In this document: positions 33,924 to 42,742 of the stretch, one piece after another | Numbering within the stretch: the first letter of the stretch is position 1 | How the letters are laid out: the number at the start of each line of letters is the position of its first letter | Assembly (NCBI GenBank): GCA_029256485.1 | Contig: JAQSXU010000019.1 | Location: forward strand, 1-49,308 | Direction: 5' to 3' | DNA: 49,308 nt | Source of the DNA: Clostridiaceae bacterium | Lineage (GTDB): Bacteria; Bacillota_A; Clostridia; Clostridiales; Clostridiaceae | Position numbers and translations under genes: made by a program | The notes under the pieces: generated by a model | Seen by the model: the letters and a program-made list of their open reading frames with translations, nothing else | Databases searched by the model: none | What the model was told of the DNA's origin: nothing

Positions 33924-34460
33924 TTATAATCCTTTATCTTTCAGTATATCATATATACTTAATGAAGTAGTATCTTTCATAGTATATCCAAGCAGTTCAA
34001 CTGTTTTAATAAGCTCATTTTCTGTTGGAGCTTCTATTTCAATATATGGAAATGGACAGAAAGACTTATCATTAACATCTATTTCAATTAAAGTGTTTTT
34101 GTATTTATAGCTTTCTCTATACTTGAATATTGTTTGTACAAGTTCTAAGCCTAAAGCCCCAAATATTTTTTCTCCCTCTTCAGCATTTTTTATCTCTGTT
34201 TCATTTTCAGACATAATTTTAAATTCAGTATTACTTAAAAGTTTTTTTGTGGTCATATAATAAATTTGTTGTTTTTTTAATAAATCCTCAACAATTCTTA
34301 TTCTAGCATAACCATGGTTATTAATAAGTCTCCTATCAGAAAAATCAAAGATCTTATTAATCTGGTTTTCACTTTTTACTATTTTCGCATGAATTCCATC
34401 TAAAATTTTCTTTAATTCAGTAATATTTATGTTAAGTATTTTAACTTCAATTTCTTGCAA
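33924..34460 (-). CDS. CYTH-domain protein (CyaB / triphosphate tunnel metalloenzyme)
   Basis: A 178-residue CYTH protein. The N-terminal EIEVKIL is the family ExExK motif. YARIRIVED, YYMTTKK, KYRESYKYKNTLIEIDV and YIEIEAPTEN supply the tunnel of acidic and basic side chains that binds triphosphates. Relatives include class IV adenylate cyclases and thiamine-triphosphate or inorganic triphosphatases, and the sequence alone does not choose between them. The start is TTG, eight bases after GGAGG. First gene of the minus-strand cluster. Confidence 0.85.
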   Translation of the reverse strand: MQEIEVKILNINITELKKILDGIHAKIVKSENQINKIFDFSDRRLINNHGYARIRIVEDLLKKQQIYYMTTKKLLSNTEFKIMSENETEIKNAEEGEKIFGALGLELVQTIFKYRESYKYKNTLIEIDVNDKSFCPFPYIEIEAPTENELIKTVELLGYTMKDTTSLSIYDILKDKGL

Positions 34461-34576
34461 ATTTTATGCCTCCCATAAAATACAAATTCATTATTTAAAA
34501 TATAAACATTGGATTATTTTCACGAAATATTATATCATAAAATATGTATAAAAGCTTTTTAATATGGGGTGATGAA

Positions 34577-35074
34577 ATGGATAATTTTTATGAACAATTA
34601 GTGACTACTTCAAAAACAATAAAGTACAGAACTGCAGGTATTGCCGCTATTGTACTGTGCATTATGGGAATACTTGCTGAAATAGTGGGACAATTAATAC
34701 CAGGTCTTATTATTATAGCTCTGGCAGCCTTATTATATTATAATAAAAAAATATTTTATGTTGAATATGAATATGCTTTTACTAATGGAGATGTAGACAT
34801 TGATAAAATACTAGAAAAAAAGAATAGGTCAAAGATAATAAGCTTTAACATAAAAGATTGCGAATTATTGGCTCCAAGAAATAGTGATTACATTAGAGAT
34901 TTTTCAAATAAACCACAAAAAATGTTAAGCTTATATCCTGAAACTTATACAGGAACAATTTATACAGCTATGATTACTGGTGGGGCAAATAGGCTGCAGT
35001 TAGATTTTGCACCTGATAATGAATTCTTAGGGCACTGCATTAAATATAATCCAAGAGGGGTTAAGATTAACTAA
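34577..35074 (+). CDS. DUF6106-like membrane protein
   Basis: A 165-residue protein starting MDNFYEQLV, with two membrane segments (about 20-40 and 42-57) and a soluble C-terminal part of about 100 residues that ends in a basic tail. The first 40 residues match my memory of DUF6106 proteins. The soluble part (YVEYEYAFTNGDVDIDKIL, RSKIISFNIKDCELLAP) has a PH-like strand pattern. ATG 34577 follows GGGGTGATG; the longer frame from 34544 has no ribosome site. Function unknown. Confidence 0.65.
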   Translation: MDNFYEQLVTTSKTIKYRTAGIAAIVLCIMGILAEIVGQLIPGLIIIALAALLYYNKKIFYVEYEYAFTNGDVDIDKILEKKNRSKIISFNIKDCELLAPRNSDYIRDFSNKPQKMLSLYPETYTGTIYTAMITGGANRLQLDFAPDNEFLGHCIKYNPRGVKIN

Positions 35075-35106
35075 AAAAGGCTGTTTCAATTTGAAACAGC
35101 CTTTTG
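35075..35106. terminator. Convergent terminator before fba
   Basis: Stem AAAAGGCTGTTTCAA/TTGAAACAGCCTTTT with almost no loop; T runs on both strands. Confidence 0.9.
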
Positions 35107-35109
35107 TTT

Positions 35110-36033
35110 TTATAAAGTATTAGCACTTCCTAAAACTTCGTCAATTTTCTTTTCAACTAATTGTTGAATATTTTTTCTTGCAGCTCCCAAGTACTTTCTT
35201 GGATCGAATTCCTTTGGATTTTCACCAAATACTTCTCTAACAGAAGCTGTCATAGCTAATCTTATATCTGTATCCATATTAATTTTACAAACAGCCATTG
35301 AAGAAGCTTTTCTTAACATTTCTGCTGGGATTCCTTTAGCTCCTGCAATGTTTCCACCATATTTATTACATTTTGCAACTGAAGCCTGATCAACTGATGA
35401 AGCACCATGAAGAACTATTGGAAATCCTGGTAATTTATTTTGAATTTCTTCTAGTATATCAAATCTTAATTTTGCTTCTCCAGCAAACTTATATGCACCA
35501 TGGCTTGTTCCTATAGCTATAGCTAATGAATCAACACCAGTTCTATTTACAAAATCAACTGCTTGTTCTGGGTCTGTGTAGATATGAACATCGCTCTTAA
35601 CATCATCTTCTACTCCAGCAAGCACTCCAAGTTCTGCTTCAACTACTACTCCGCGTGCATGAGCATATTCAACTACCTCTTTAGTTTTAGCAACATTTTC
35701 TTCATATTCATAATGTGATCCGTCAAACATAACGGATGTAAATCCAGTTTCAATAGCTAATTTTACTGTTTCAAAATCTGGACCGTGATCTAAGTGAAGA
35801 GCTAAATCTATATTAGTATCAGCAATTGCAGCATCAACCATAGCTTTTAAATATTTTGGACCTGCATATTTAAGAGCTCCTGATGATACCTGCAAAATTA
35901 CAGGGGATTTTTTCTCTTTACATGCATTCACTACACCTTGAATTATCTCCATATTATTAATGTTGAAAGCACCAATTGCATAATGTCCTTCATAAGCCTT
36001 TTTAAACATGTCTTTAGTAGTTACTAATGCCAT
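35110..36033 (-). CDS. fba: Class II fructose-1,6-bisphosphate aldolase
   Basis: A 307-residue zinc aldolase of glycolysis and gluconeogenesis. Motifs: YAIGAFNINNMEIIQG, LALHLDHGPDFE (zinc histidine and proton-donor region near 80), MFDGSHYEYEENV, VEAELGVLAGVEDDV, IAIGTSHGAYKF (zinc histidine) and PIVLHGASSV (zinc histidine). ATG 36033 follows AAGGTGG; the longer frame starts in the leader. It is transcribed alone from a promoter near 36170, with a perfect palindrome just downstream of the predicted start site. Confidence 0.97.
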   Translation of the reverse strand: MALVTTKDMFKKAYEGHYAIGAFNINNMEIIQGVVNACKEKKSPVILQVSSGALKYAGPKYLKAMVDAAIADTNIDLALHLDHGPDFETVKLAIETGFTSVMFDGSHYEYEENVAKTKEVVEYAHARGVVVEAELGVLAGVEDDVKSDVHIYTDPEQAVDFVNRTGVDSLAIAIGTSHGAYKFAGEAKLRFDILEEIQNKLPGFPIVLHGASSVDQASVAKCNKYGGNIAGAKGIPAEMLRKASSMAVCKINMDTDIRLAMTASVREVFGENPKEFDPRKYLGAARKNIQQLVEKKIDEVLGSANTL

Positions 36034-36131
36034 ATTAATTCCACCTTCCAATTTAAAATTTTAATCATTAAAAATAATAAACCCAATTATAATAAGTTTA
36101 TTTATTAAATAATAAATTTAGGGCCTTACAA

Positions 36132-36146
36132 TGTCCCAGTGGGACA
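36132..36146 (-). promoter_or_regulatory. Palindromic operator in the fba leader
   Basis: TGTCCCAGTGGGACA is a perfect 7-1-7 palindrome. On the minus strand a TATAAT box (36169-36164) lies upstream and the palindrome falls at about +11 to +25. The TGTCCC/GGGACA half-sites resemble those of the CggR central-glycolysis repressor in Bacillus, although the arrangement differs. Confidence 0.6.
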
Positions 36147-36255
36147 CTAATGATTACAATATTATTATAATCCATAACCTTTTTATTTTCCATAGTTTCA
36201 TTATAAAATATTTATTTCTTTTATCAACTAAAAATTTTCATTTTACAATTGGATT

Positions 36256-36636
36256 TTAAAATATGTTTTGAAAATTTATTTTTTCACTTTCCATAACATG
36301 CCTTATTAGAAGTTTGATAGTATGAACTGAAGCAAGAGATTCATCTTTATTTTTACATTTTACAAATTGAATCATTCTAAAAGCTTCACTATTAATGGGA
36401 TCTAGTTCAGAATGATGAACAATAATGGACATAGTTTTGGATGTATCCTGCCATTGATTTAAAAATTCATAAGATGCAGTGTAAGCATCTTCCCAGGCTT
36501 CACTACTTATATAGTCTTCTAGGTTTTTACTTGCTACTTCAAATTTTTCACAGGTTTTATTCAAATATTTTAGAGAAAATACTATTGTAAATATTAAAAC
36601 CACAAAGATGATAAATGAAGAATATATATTTTTCAT
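36256..36636 (-). CDS. DUF4363 family protein
   Basis: A 126-residue protein with an N-terminal membrane anchor (FIIFVVLIFTIVFSLKYL, about 8-25) and a helical outer part (EDAYTASYEFLNQWQDTSKTMSIIVHHSELDPI, LLIRHVMESEKI). This matches DUF4363, often paired with YetF-like proteins in spore formers. Its start overlaps the end of the DUF421 gene by four bases, so the two are coupled. Function unknown. Confidence 0.78.
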   Translation of the reverse strand: MKNIYSSFIIFVVLIFTIVFSLKYLNKTCEKFEVASKNLEDYISSEAWEDAYTASYEFLNQWQDTSKTMSIIVHHSELDPINSEAFRMIQFVKCKNKDESLASVHTIKLLIRHVMESEKINFQNIF

Positions 36637-37313
36637 GGAGTATCCTTCCTTTCCTGAAAGTAAAATTCCCCTTTTGAATCAATCATGGCAATAAAAACAT
36701 CCTTTGCATCTGAAATGTTGTATTTACTTAGTTTTTTATTCACCCAGTTAATATCCTTTTTTAATAATTTTAAATTGTCATAGTTTACTTTACCATCTAA
36801 GATCAAAGTAATAGGCATTGCATCCTGGGTAGTTTGTATCTTCATATCCTGCTTTGTTACATTTGAAAGTTCAGTCTTAGGAATTATGGACAGCTGTCCG
36901 CTGGTTTCTAAAATTGCATACTGCACATCTGAAATATTATAGTACCCCTGAAGCCTTACCTCCTCCATTAAATCATTAAGATTATATTTATTATTTTTTA
37001 ATTGGTTAATATCAATTTTGCCATCCTTAATAATAATACTTGGCTCACCGCTGAATAATTTTCTGGCAAATTCACTTTTTAATTCTAATATTGATAAAGT
37101 AATTTCTAAAATAAGTAATGTTACAATGGGAATAATACCATTTAACAAAGGTATCTTAGTATCCTGCATAGGTAATGATGCCAATTCAGAAATCATAATA
37201 GCTATAGCTAATTCAAAGGGCTGCAGCTGCCCTATTTGTTTTTTGCCCATTAGCCTCATTGTTATTACAACTAGAAAATATAAAATTGCAGTTCTTATGA
37301 GTGTAATAAACAT
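36633..37313 (-). CDS. DUF421/YetF-like membrane protein
   Basis: A 226-residue protein with three membrane segments in the first 80 residues (MFITLIRTAILYFLVVITM, LASLPM region, LLNGIIPIVTLLILEITL) and the family stretch RLMGKKQIGQLQPFELAIA. The cytosolic part has GEPSIIIKDGKID and LMEEVRLQGYYNISDVQYAILETSGQLSI, typical of YetF/DUF421. The start is taken at 37313 because the ATG at 37331 lies within the GGAGGTG ribosome site. Paired with DUF4363. Confidence 0.85.
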   Translation of the reverse strand: MFITLIRTAILYFLVVITMRLMGKKQIGQLQPFELAIAIMISELASLPMQDTKIPLLNGIIPIVTLLILEITLSILELKSEFARKLFSGEPSIIIKDGKIDINQLKNNKYNLNDLMEEVRLQGYYNISDVQYAILETSGQLSIIPKTELSNVTKQDMKIQTTQDAMPITLILDGKVNYDNLKLLKKDINWVNKKLSKYNISDAKDVFIAMIDSKGEFYFQERKDTP

Positions 37314-37433
37314 TAAGAATAACACCTCCATAGTTCTATTCTGCTAAAAAAAAGTAAAATTATAAGTGAAAAAGTAACAATTTTATATTTAATAAAGTAT
37401 AATAATATTACATCCGAAAATAGGAGATGAATT

Positions 37434-39095
37434 TTGGTGGAGAAATTAAAAGTAAAGTTTAGTAATGGTACTAATGAACTTTGTGAGTATGGGGAAATAA
37501 TAGGTAATATTTTTAAAGAAAAGTATAAAGATACAAACCCAAAACCAGTATTAGCTAAAGTAAATAATAAATATTATGAACTAACTTCACCACTAAATGA
37601 AGAGGGAGAAATAAAACCAGTATTTATTAATGAAAACATGGGGCTGAAAAGCTATATTAGAACATTGCAGTTTATCTTAATTAAGGCTGTATCAGATTTA
37701 TATAAAAATAGTAAGATTACCATTGAACATTCTATAAGTAAAGGAATATTCGGAGAAATCCATAAAGAAACACCACTTACTGAAGATGATATATGCAAAA
37801 TAAAGAAGAAAATGAAGGAAATAATAGATAAAGATTTTTTAATAAATAAAACAACTGTTAAAAAAGATGGTGCTATTAAAATTTTTACAGATTATAATAT
37901 GCCTGATAAAGTAAAACTATTAAGACAGTTAGATGTAGAATGTTTAAAATTATATGAATTAGATGGAAGATATGATTACTTTTATGGACCTATGGCATAT
38001 TCTACTGGAGTAATCTATAAGTTCGATTTAATTTTTTATAATCCTGGATTTATATTAAGGTACCCTAGCTTAGACAATCCGTCAGAAATACCGCCATTTA
38101 AGGAATATGCTAAGCTGGCTAAGATATTTTATGAAACAGAAAAATGGGGAGAAATATTAGAAGTTGGAGATGTTGGATCCCTTAATAATAAAGTTATTGA
38201 TGGGGATATAGTTGACATTATAAGAGTATCTGAAGCACTTCATGAAAAAAAGATAGCATATATAGCAGATACTATAGCGGAAAAAGAAAAAGTAAAAATA
38301 GTGCTTATTGCAGGCCCTTCATCATCAGGCAAAACAACATTTGCAAAGCGGTTAGCTATTCAGCTAAGGGTAAATGGATTAGTACCAATACCAATTTCCC
38401 TGGATGATTACTTTGTTGACAGACAGCATACACCAAGGGATGAAAATGGAGATTATGATTTTGAATCAATAAATGCTTTGGATTTACAATTATTTAATGA
38501 AAATTTACAATTACTTCTTCAGGGGGAAGAAACCTATATACCAAGCTATAATTTTAAAACAGGCAATAGAGAATGGAGCGGAAATAAGATAAAGCTGCCT
38601 CAGAATGGGGTTTTAATAATTGAAGGAATTCACGGTCTAAATGATATGCTAACTAATTCCATACCTAAGGAGAATAAATTTAAAATATACATTAGTGCTT
38701 TGACCCAATTAAATTTGGACTGTCATAACAGAATATCTACAACTGATGTAAGAATAATCAGAAGGATAGTTAGAGATTATTTATCTAGGGGATATGTTGC
38801 TGAAGACACATTAAAGATGTGGCCGTCCATAAAAAGGGGAGAAGAAAATAATATTTTTGTATATCAGGAGAATGCAGATGTTATGTTTAACTCCACTTTG
38901 GTATATGAGCTATGTATTTTAAAAAAGTATGCCTTGGCAGAGCTAGAGAAAATTGATATTAACAGTCAGGTATACTATGAAGCATTAAGGTTAAGCAGTT
39001 TCTTACATTTTTTTAAGGATGTAGAAGGAGAGCTTGTTCCGGAGAATTCAATTTTAAGGGAATTTATAGGGGGAAGTTGTTTCTATAAGTACTAG
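37434..39095 (+). CDS. Uridine-kinase-like P-loop kinase with N-terminal TGS/ThrRS-like domains
   Basis: A 553-residue protein. The first 60 residues resemble a TGS domain. Residues 80-230 resemble the threonyl/alanyl-tRNA synthetase second additional domain (IEHSISKGIFGEI, LTEDDICKIKKKMKEIIDKD). From about 285 comes a phosphoribulokinase/uridine-kinase domain: Walker A AGPSSSGKTTFAKRL, PISLDDYFVDRQHTP, ESINALDLQLFNENL and VLIIEGIHGLND. The family is widespread in Firmicutes and Thermotogae; the phosphorylated substrate is not certain. The start is TTG at 37434 (GTG at 37437 is equally placed) seven bases after AGGAG. Confidence 0.88.
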   Translation: MVEKLKVKFSNGTNELCEYGEIIGNIFKEKYKDTNPKPVLAKVNNKYYELTSPLNEEGEIKPVFINENMGLKSYIRTLQFILIKAVSDLYKNSKITIEHSISKGIFGEIHKETPLTEDDICKIKKKMKEIIDKDFLINKTTVKKDGAIKIFTDYNMPDKVKLLRQLDVECLKLYELDGRYDYFYGPMAYSTGVIYKFDLIFYNPGFILRYPSLDNPSEIPPFKEYAKLAKIFYETEKWGEILEVGDVGSLNNKVIDGDIVDIIRVSEALHEKKIAYIADTIAEKEKVKIVLIAGPSSSGKTTFAKRLAIQLRVNGLVPIPISLDDYFVDRQHTPRDENGDYDFESINALDLQLFNENLQLLLQGEETYIPSYNFKTGNREWSGNKIKLPQNGVLIIEGIHGLNDMLTNSIPKENKFKIYISALTQLNLDCHNRISTTDVRIIRRIVRDYLSRGYVAEDTLKMWPSIKRGEENNIFVYQENADVMFNSTLVYELCILKKYALAELEKIDINSQVYYEALRLSSFLHFFKDVEGELVPENSILREFIGGSCFYKY

Positions 39096-39220
39096 TATTT
39101 TTACAAAAAGTGCATAAAAAAGTAGAGCCTTTGGACTAGATTTATTGTATAATAAATTTAGTTCATTTTACTTTTAAAATGAAAGAATTTATGCAATTAC
39201 TGAAAGGCTGGTGTATCCAT

Positions 39221-39901
39221 TTGAGGGAATACAGTGTTTTTGATATATTAGGACCTATTATGATAGGACCATCAAGTTCTCATACTGCCGGAGCTGCGAG
39301 ATTAGGGAAAATAGCTGCAATTATCTCAGGTAACGACGTAAAAGATGTTAAATTTTTATTACATGGATCATTTGCAAAAACTTATAAGGGTCATGGAACG
39401 GATAGGGCATTAGTTGCGGGTATATTAGGAATGGACCCGTCAGATGAGAGACTAAAAGATTCAATGGAAATTGCCAGAATGGACGGTATAACATTTGAAT
39501 TTATTGAAACAAATTTAGGAGAGGTACATCCTAATACAGTAAAATTTATAATAACCAAAAGTGACAACAGCAAAGTGGAAGTAGTAGGCTCTTCTATAGG
39601 TGGTGGTAATATTGAGATTTTTGAGGTGGATGGAGAAAGTATTTCATTTACAGGTGCTTATCCAACTTTAATTATCACACATCTTGACGTACCAGGAGCC
39701 GTTTCTGAGGTAACATCACTGCTTTACGAAGAAAAAGTAAATATTGCATTTATGAAGGTATATAGAAGCAAAAAGGGAGAAAAGGCGATGATGGTTTTGG
39801 AAACAGATAGTGAACTCACAGAAAATGTTATTAATGAAATTTCAAACGCTAAGAATATTCAAAGCGTTAAAGTTATAAATCCAGCCAGGGAGAGTGAATA
39901 A
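39221..39901 (+). CDS. sdaAB: L-serine dehydratase, iron-sulfur type, beta subunit
   Basis: A 226-residue beta subunit of the oxygen-sensitive [4Fe-4S] serine dehydratase (serine to pyruvate and ammonia). Residues 1-150 include SVFDILGPIMIGPSSSHTAGAARLG, and the C-terminal ACT domain (about 150-225) has YPTLIITHLDVPGAVSEVTSLL. The TTG at 39221 gives the usual MREYSVFDI start; the frame runs open further upstream without a good site. The alpha-subunit gene follows one base after the stop. Confidence 0.95.
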   Translation: MREYSVFDILGPIMIGPSSSHTAGAARLGKIAAIISGNDVKDVKFLLHGSFAKTYKGHGTDRALVAGILGMDPSDERLKDSMEIARMDGITFEFIETNLGEVHPNTVKFIITKSDNSKVEVVGSSIGGGNIEIFEVDGESISFTGAYPTLIITHLDVPGAVSEVTSLLYEEKVNIAFMKVYRSKKGEKAMMVLETDSELTENVINEISNAKNIQSVKVINPARESE

Positions 39902-39902
39902 A

Positions 39903-40784
39903 GTGGTTGACTATGGAAGAGAGCTTATAGAAGTTTGCAAAAAAGAAAATATAAGCATTTGGGAATATACATTGAAATCAGAGATGAGTGAAAGTGGAAT
40001 AGGCAGAGAAAAAATTTTAGAAAAAATGAAGGCTAACTTACATATAATGAAAAAGTCAGCAATACTTGCCATTAACCGTCCAATAAAATCTGTAAGCGGA
40101 CTTATCGGAGGAGATGCAATTAAATTGTCAAAATATGCTGATGATGGCAACACATTAACTGGAAGTTTTATGGTTAAAGCCATGGCAAGAGCAATTTCTT
40201 GTTCAGAAGTGAATGCAGCTATGGGGAAAATAGTTGCTGCGCCAACAGCAGGATCCTGTGGAATATTACCTGCAGTAATTATAACAGCTGGTGAGAAACT
40301 TAATAAATCTGAAGATGAATTAGTAAGAGCACTATTAACAGCATCTGGAATAGGAATAATAATAGCCAAAAATGCCACATTATCCGGAGCAGAGGGAGGA
40401 TGTCAGGCAGAGTGCGGCTCAGCAGCAGCTATGGGAGCTGCTGCTGTAGTTGAAATGATGGGTGGCAGTGTTTCACAAGCATTAGATGCGGCAGCCATAG
40501 TAATAAAGAATATCCTGGGTTTAGTATGTGATCCAATAGCAGGTTTAGTAGAAATACCATGTGCAAAAAGAAATGCATCAGGAACAGTAAGTGCTTTAAC
40601 AACAGCAGACATGGTTATGGCTGGAGTACATAGCCATATACCATTTGATGATTGTGTATCAGCTATGTATAAGGTAGGAAGACAGATGCCTTGCGAATTA
40701 AGAGAAACAGCTCTGGGAGGATTAGCAGTAACAGAAACAGGATTAAAGTTAAAGGAACAAGTTTTAGGAGAAACAAAAAAATAA
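39903..40784 (+). CDS. sdaAA: L-serine dehydratase, iron-sulfur type, alpha subunit
   Basis: A 293-residue catalytic subunit holding the [4Fe-4S] cluster. Cysteines and context match the family: APTAGSCGILPAVI (about 116), EGGCQAECGSAAAMGAAAVVEMMGG (about 163) and LVCDPIAGLVEIPCAKRNASG (about 203). The GTG at 39903 is chosen because the AGGGAG site is ten bases upstream; the GTG at 39894 is too close to that site. It forms the enzyme with SdaAB. Confidence 0.95.
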   Translation: MVDYGRELIEVCKKENISIWEYTLKSEMSESGIGREKILEKMKANLHIMKKSAILAINRPIKSVSGLIGGDAIKLSKYADDGNTLTGSFMVKAMARAISCSEVNAAMGKIVAAPTAGSCGILPAVIITAGEKLNKSEDELVRALLTASGIGIIIAKNATLSGAEGGCQAECGSAAAMGAAAVVEMMGGSVSQALDAAAIVIKNILGLVCDPIAGLVEIPCAKRNASGTVSALTTADMVMAGVHSHIPFDDCVSAMYKVGRQMPCELRETALGGLAVTETGLKLKEQVLGETKK

Positions 40785-40870
40785 ATAAATATTGGCTGTT
40801 TTTGTGGTTTGTAACATTTTTAATTATAGAGAATAAAATGATATCGAAGCAATCTATTGGAGGATTATTA

Positions 40871-41410
40871 ATGGAATTCAAGGGCAGCCAAACAGAGAAG
40901 AATCTTTTAAAAACCTTTGCCGGGGAAGCCAGGGCAAGGGATAAATATGACTTTTATGCAGAAAGATCAAAAATGGAGGGATATGAATACATTGCATCTA
41001 TTTTTCAGCAAACGGCCATGAATGAATATGCTCATGCAAGAGAAGTATTTAGAAGATATCTTGGATTAGTAAAAAATACTGCAGATAATCTTATGGATGC
41101 AGCTCAAGGGGAATCCCTTGAGAGCTCAAAGCTTTATAAGGAATTTGAAAATACAGCAAGACAAGAGGGCTTTGGTGAAATTGCAGATTTTTATAAGGAT
41201 CTGGGCGAAGTTGAAGAAAACCATATGAATAGATTTATGACCATTCTTGACCATTTAAATAATGATACCACTTTTAAAAGAGATACACCTGTAAAATGGC
41301 AGTGTATGAATTGCGGTTATATTTACATTGGAGAAGAAGCACCTGCTGTTTGTCCTTTATGTAAATTCCCAAGATCTTATTTTAAAATCTATTGTGAAGA
41401 TTACAAATAG
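40871..41410 (+). CDS. rbr: Rubrerythrin
   Basis: A 179-residue non-haem iron peroxidase protecting anaerobes from hydrogen peroxide. Di-iron ligands are in EARARDKYDFYAERS, NEYAHAREVF and ENTARQEGFGEIADFYKDLGEVEENH; the C-terminal rubredoxin-like site is CMNCGYIYIGEEAPAVCPLC. ATG 40871 is seven bases after GGAGG. The frame is open upstream into the end of sdaAA but is not coding there. It lies 86 bases after sdaAA; the neighbouring dehydratase cluster is oxidant-sensitive. Confidence 0.95.
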   Translation: MEFKGSQTEKNLLKTFAGEARARDKYDFYAERSKMEGYEYIASIFQQTAMNEYAHAREVFRRYLGLVKNTADNLMDAAQGESLESSKLYKEFENTARQEGFGEIADFYKDLGEVEENHMNRFMTILDHLNNDTTFKRDTPVKWQCMNCGYIYIGEEAPAVCPLCKFPRSYFKIYCEDYK

Positions 41411-41421
41411 GAGGGATATTT

Positions 41422-41610
41422 ATGTATTTAAATTACCCTGATAAATACTTTAGACAATTAGATTTTATGGATAATTTTGAGGAAGAAAACCTAAATAATA
41501 TTAATTTAGATAACGCAGAGGACTTAAATATACCTGTGGAAAACACCATACAAAGCCTAATTGAAGAGATTGATAACGAATTTGTAAATGAAATGACCTC
41601 TATGTCATAA
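41422..41610 (+). CDS. Small acidic protein of unknown function
   Basis: A 62-residue protein with a strong GGAGGG site, 11 bases after the rubrerythrin stop. It is rich in Asp, Glu and Asn (DNFEEENLNNINLDNAEDLN) with one amphipathic helix (TIQSLIEEIDNEFVNEMTSM). No cysteines, no membrane segment, no family recognised. Its tight spacing and ribosome site argue that it is translated. Confidence 0.65.
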   Translation: MYLNYPDKYFRQLDFMDNFEEENLNNINLDNAEDLNIPVENTIQSLIEEIDNEFVNEMTSMS

Positions 41611-41638
41611 ATATGCACTGCTTAAGTTGGTGTTTATA

Positions 41639-42688
41639 ATGAAGAAAAAATATTTTATATTACTTTCTACATCTTTATTAATGTTCATTAAAATTACAAA
41701 TCCAATTTTGAATGCTGTTATGTATTCAATTGCCATAATTCCCTTGGCTATTTTGCTTGGGGAATTTACTACAAATATAGCCGAATATATTGGGGATAAG
41801 AAAGGTGGGCTTTTAGCAGCTGCAGTTGGAAATATACCAGAACTTACAATTGGACTATGGTCTATAAAATATGGAATGATATCTATGGTAAAGGCCTCAT
41901 TAGTAGGGGCTATAATAAGCAACATGCTATTGGTACTTGGTATCTCAACTTTTATAGGAGGAACTATATATAAGGAACAAAAATTTAATAAAAATATAGC
42001 TAGAACAAATTTCAGTATGTTATTTTTAGCACTGACAACTATAGTAATTATTTCATCTTTGGATAAATATAGCTATAAGCTTTCAATTGACAACTTGCAG
42101 TCTATTAGTGTGAAAATAGCTTTAGTGTTAATACTTGTATATTTACTGGGACTGTTTTTTTCATTATATACTCACAGGAATCTATTTGTAATAAGTGAAA
42201 ATGCTGCAGAAGATAAAGTGAAAAAAAATAGGAATTACTATATCATTCTAGCTGAAATAATATATAGTGCTGTTATTATATATTTCATTAGTGAGAAACT
42301 GATATCAAATATAAAAATAATAACTAATTCCTATAATATATCAGAAGAATTCATAGGAATTATTCTCATACCCATATTGGGAAATATCGGGGAAAATTTT
42401 TCGGCAATAATGGCCTCAATAAAAAATAAGGTCAGCTTAAGCTTAGAAATTGCCATAGGATCAAGTATTCAAATTTCACTTTTTGTAATGCCAATGCTAG
42501 TGATATTTTCTAATTTTTATGCAATGCCTTTAACACTGCTCTTCTCGGAATTTCAGGTAGTATTGGTAATTGTAGCAGTAGCTATGTCATTTTTTGTGTT
42601 TCAAGATGGGAAAACTTATTGGTTAGAAGGTGCAATTTTAATAGCAATATATGTTGTTATTGCATTAGCTTATTACTACATGGTATGA
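41639..42688 (+). CDS. CAX-type calcium/cation:proton antiporter
   Basis: A 349-residue membrane protein with about ten or eleven segments in two inverted halves. Each half has a CAX alpha-repeat: AAVGNIPELTIGLWSIKYG with LVGAIISNMLLVLGIS in the first, and ILGNIGENFSAIMASIKNK with IAIGSSIQISLFVMPM in the second. The conserved acidic residues of the GNxPE and GNxGE motifs are present. Export of calcium in exchange for protons is expected. ATG 41639 has only a modest GGTG site; TTG at 41627 is the alternative. Confidence 0.88.
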   Translation: MKKKYFILLSTSLLMFIKITNPILNAVMYSIAIIPLAILLGEFTTNIAEYIGDKKGGLLAAAVGNIPELTIGLWSIKYGMISMVKASLVGAIISNMLLVLGISTFIGGTIYKEQKFNKNIARTNFSMLFLALTTIVIISSLDKYSYKLSIDNLQSISVKIALVLILVYLLGLFFSLYTHRNLFVISENAAEDKVKKNRNYYIILAEIIYSAVIIYFISEKLISNIKIITNSYNISEEFIGIILIPILGNIGENFSAIMASIKNKVSLSLEIAIGSSIQISLFVMPMLVIFSNFYAMPLTLLFSEFQVVLVIVAVAMSFFVFQDGKTYWLEGAILIAIYVVIALAYYYMV

Positions 42689-42742
42689 AAAATCAAAATT
42701 TCTAATATAATTAATATATAAACCAATTACTAAGAGGGTTAT

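Noticed and set aside
40691..40870. Long N-terminal extension of rubrerythrin.
   Set aside because: It overlaps the end of sdaAA in another frame; the ATG at 40871 has a GGAGG site and matches the family start.
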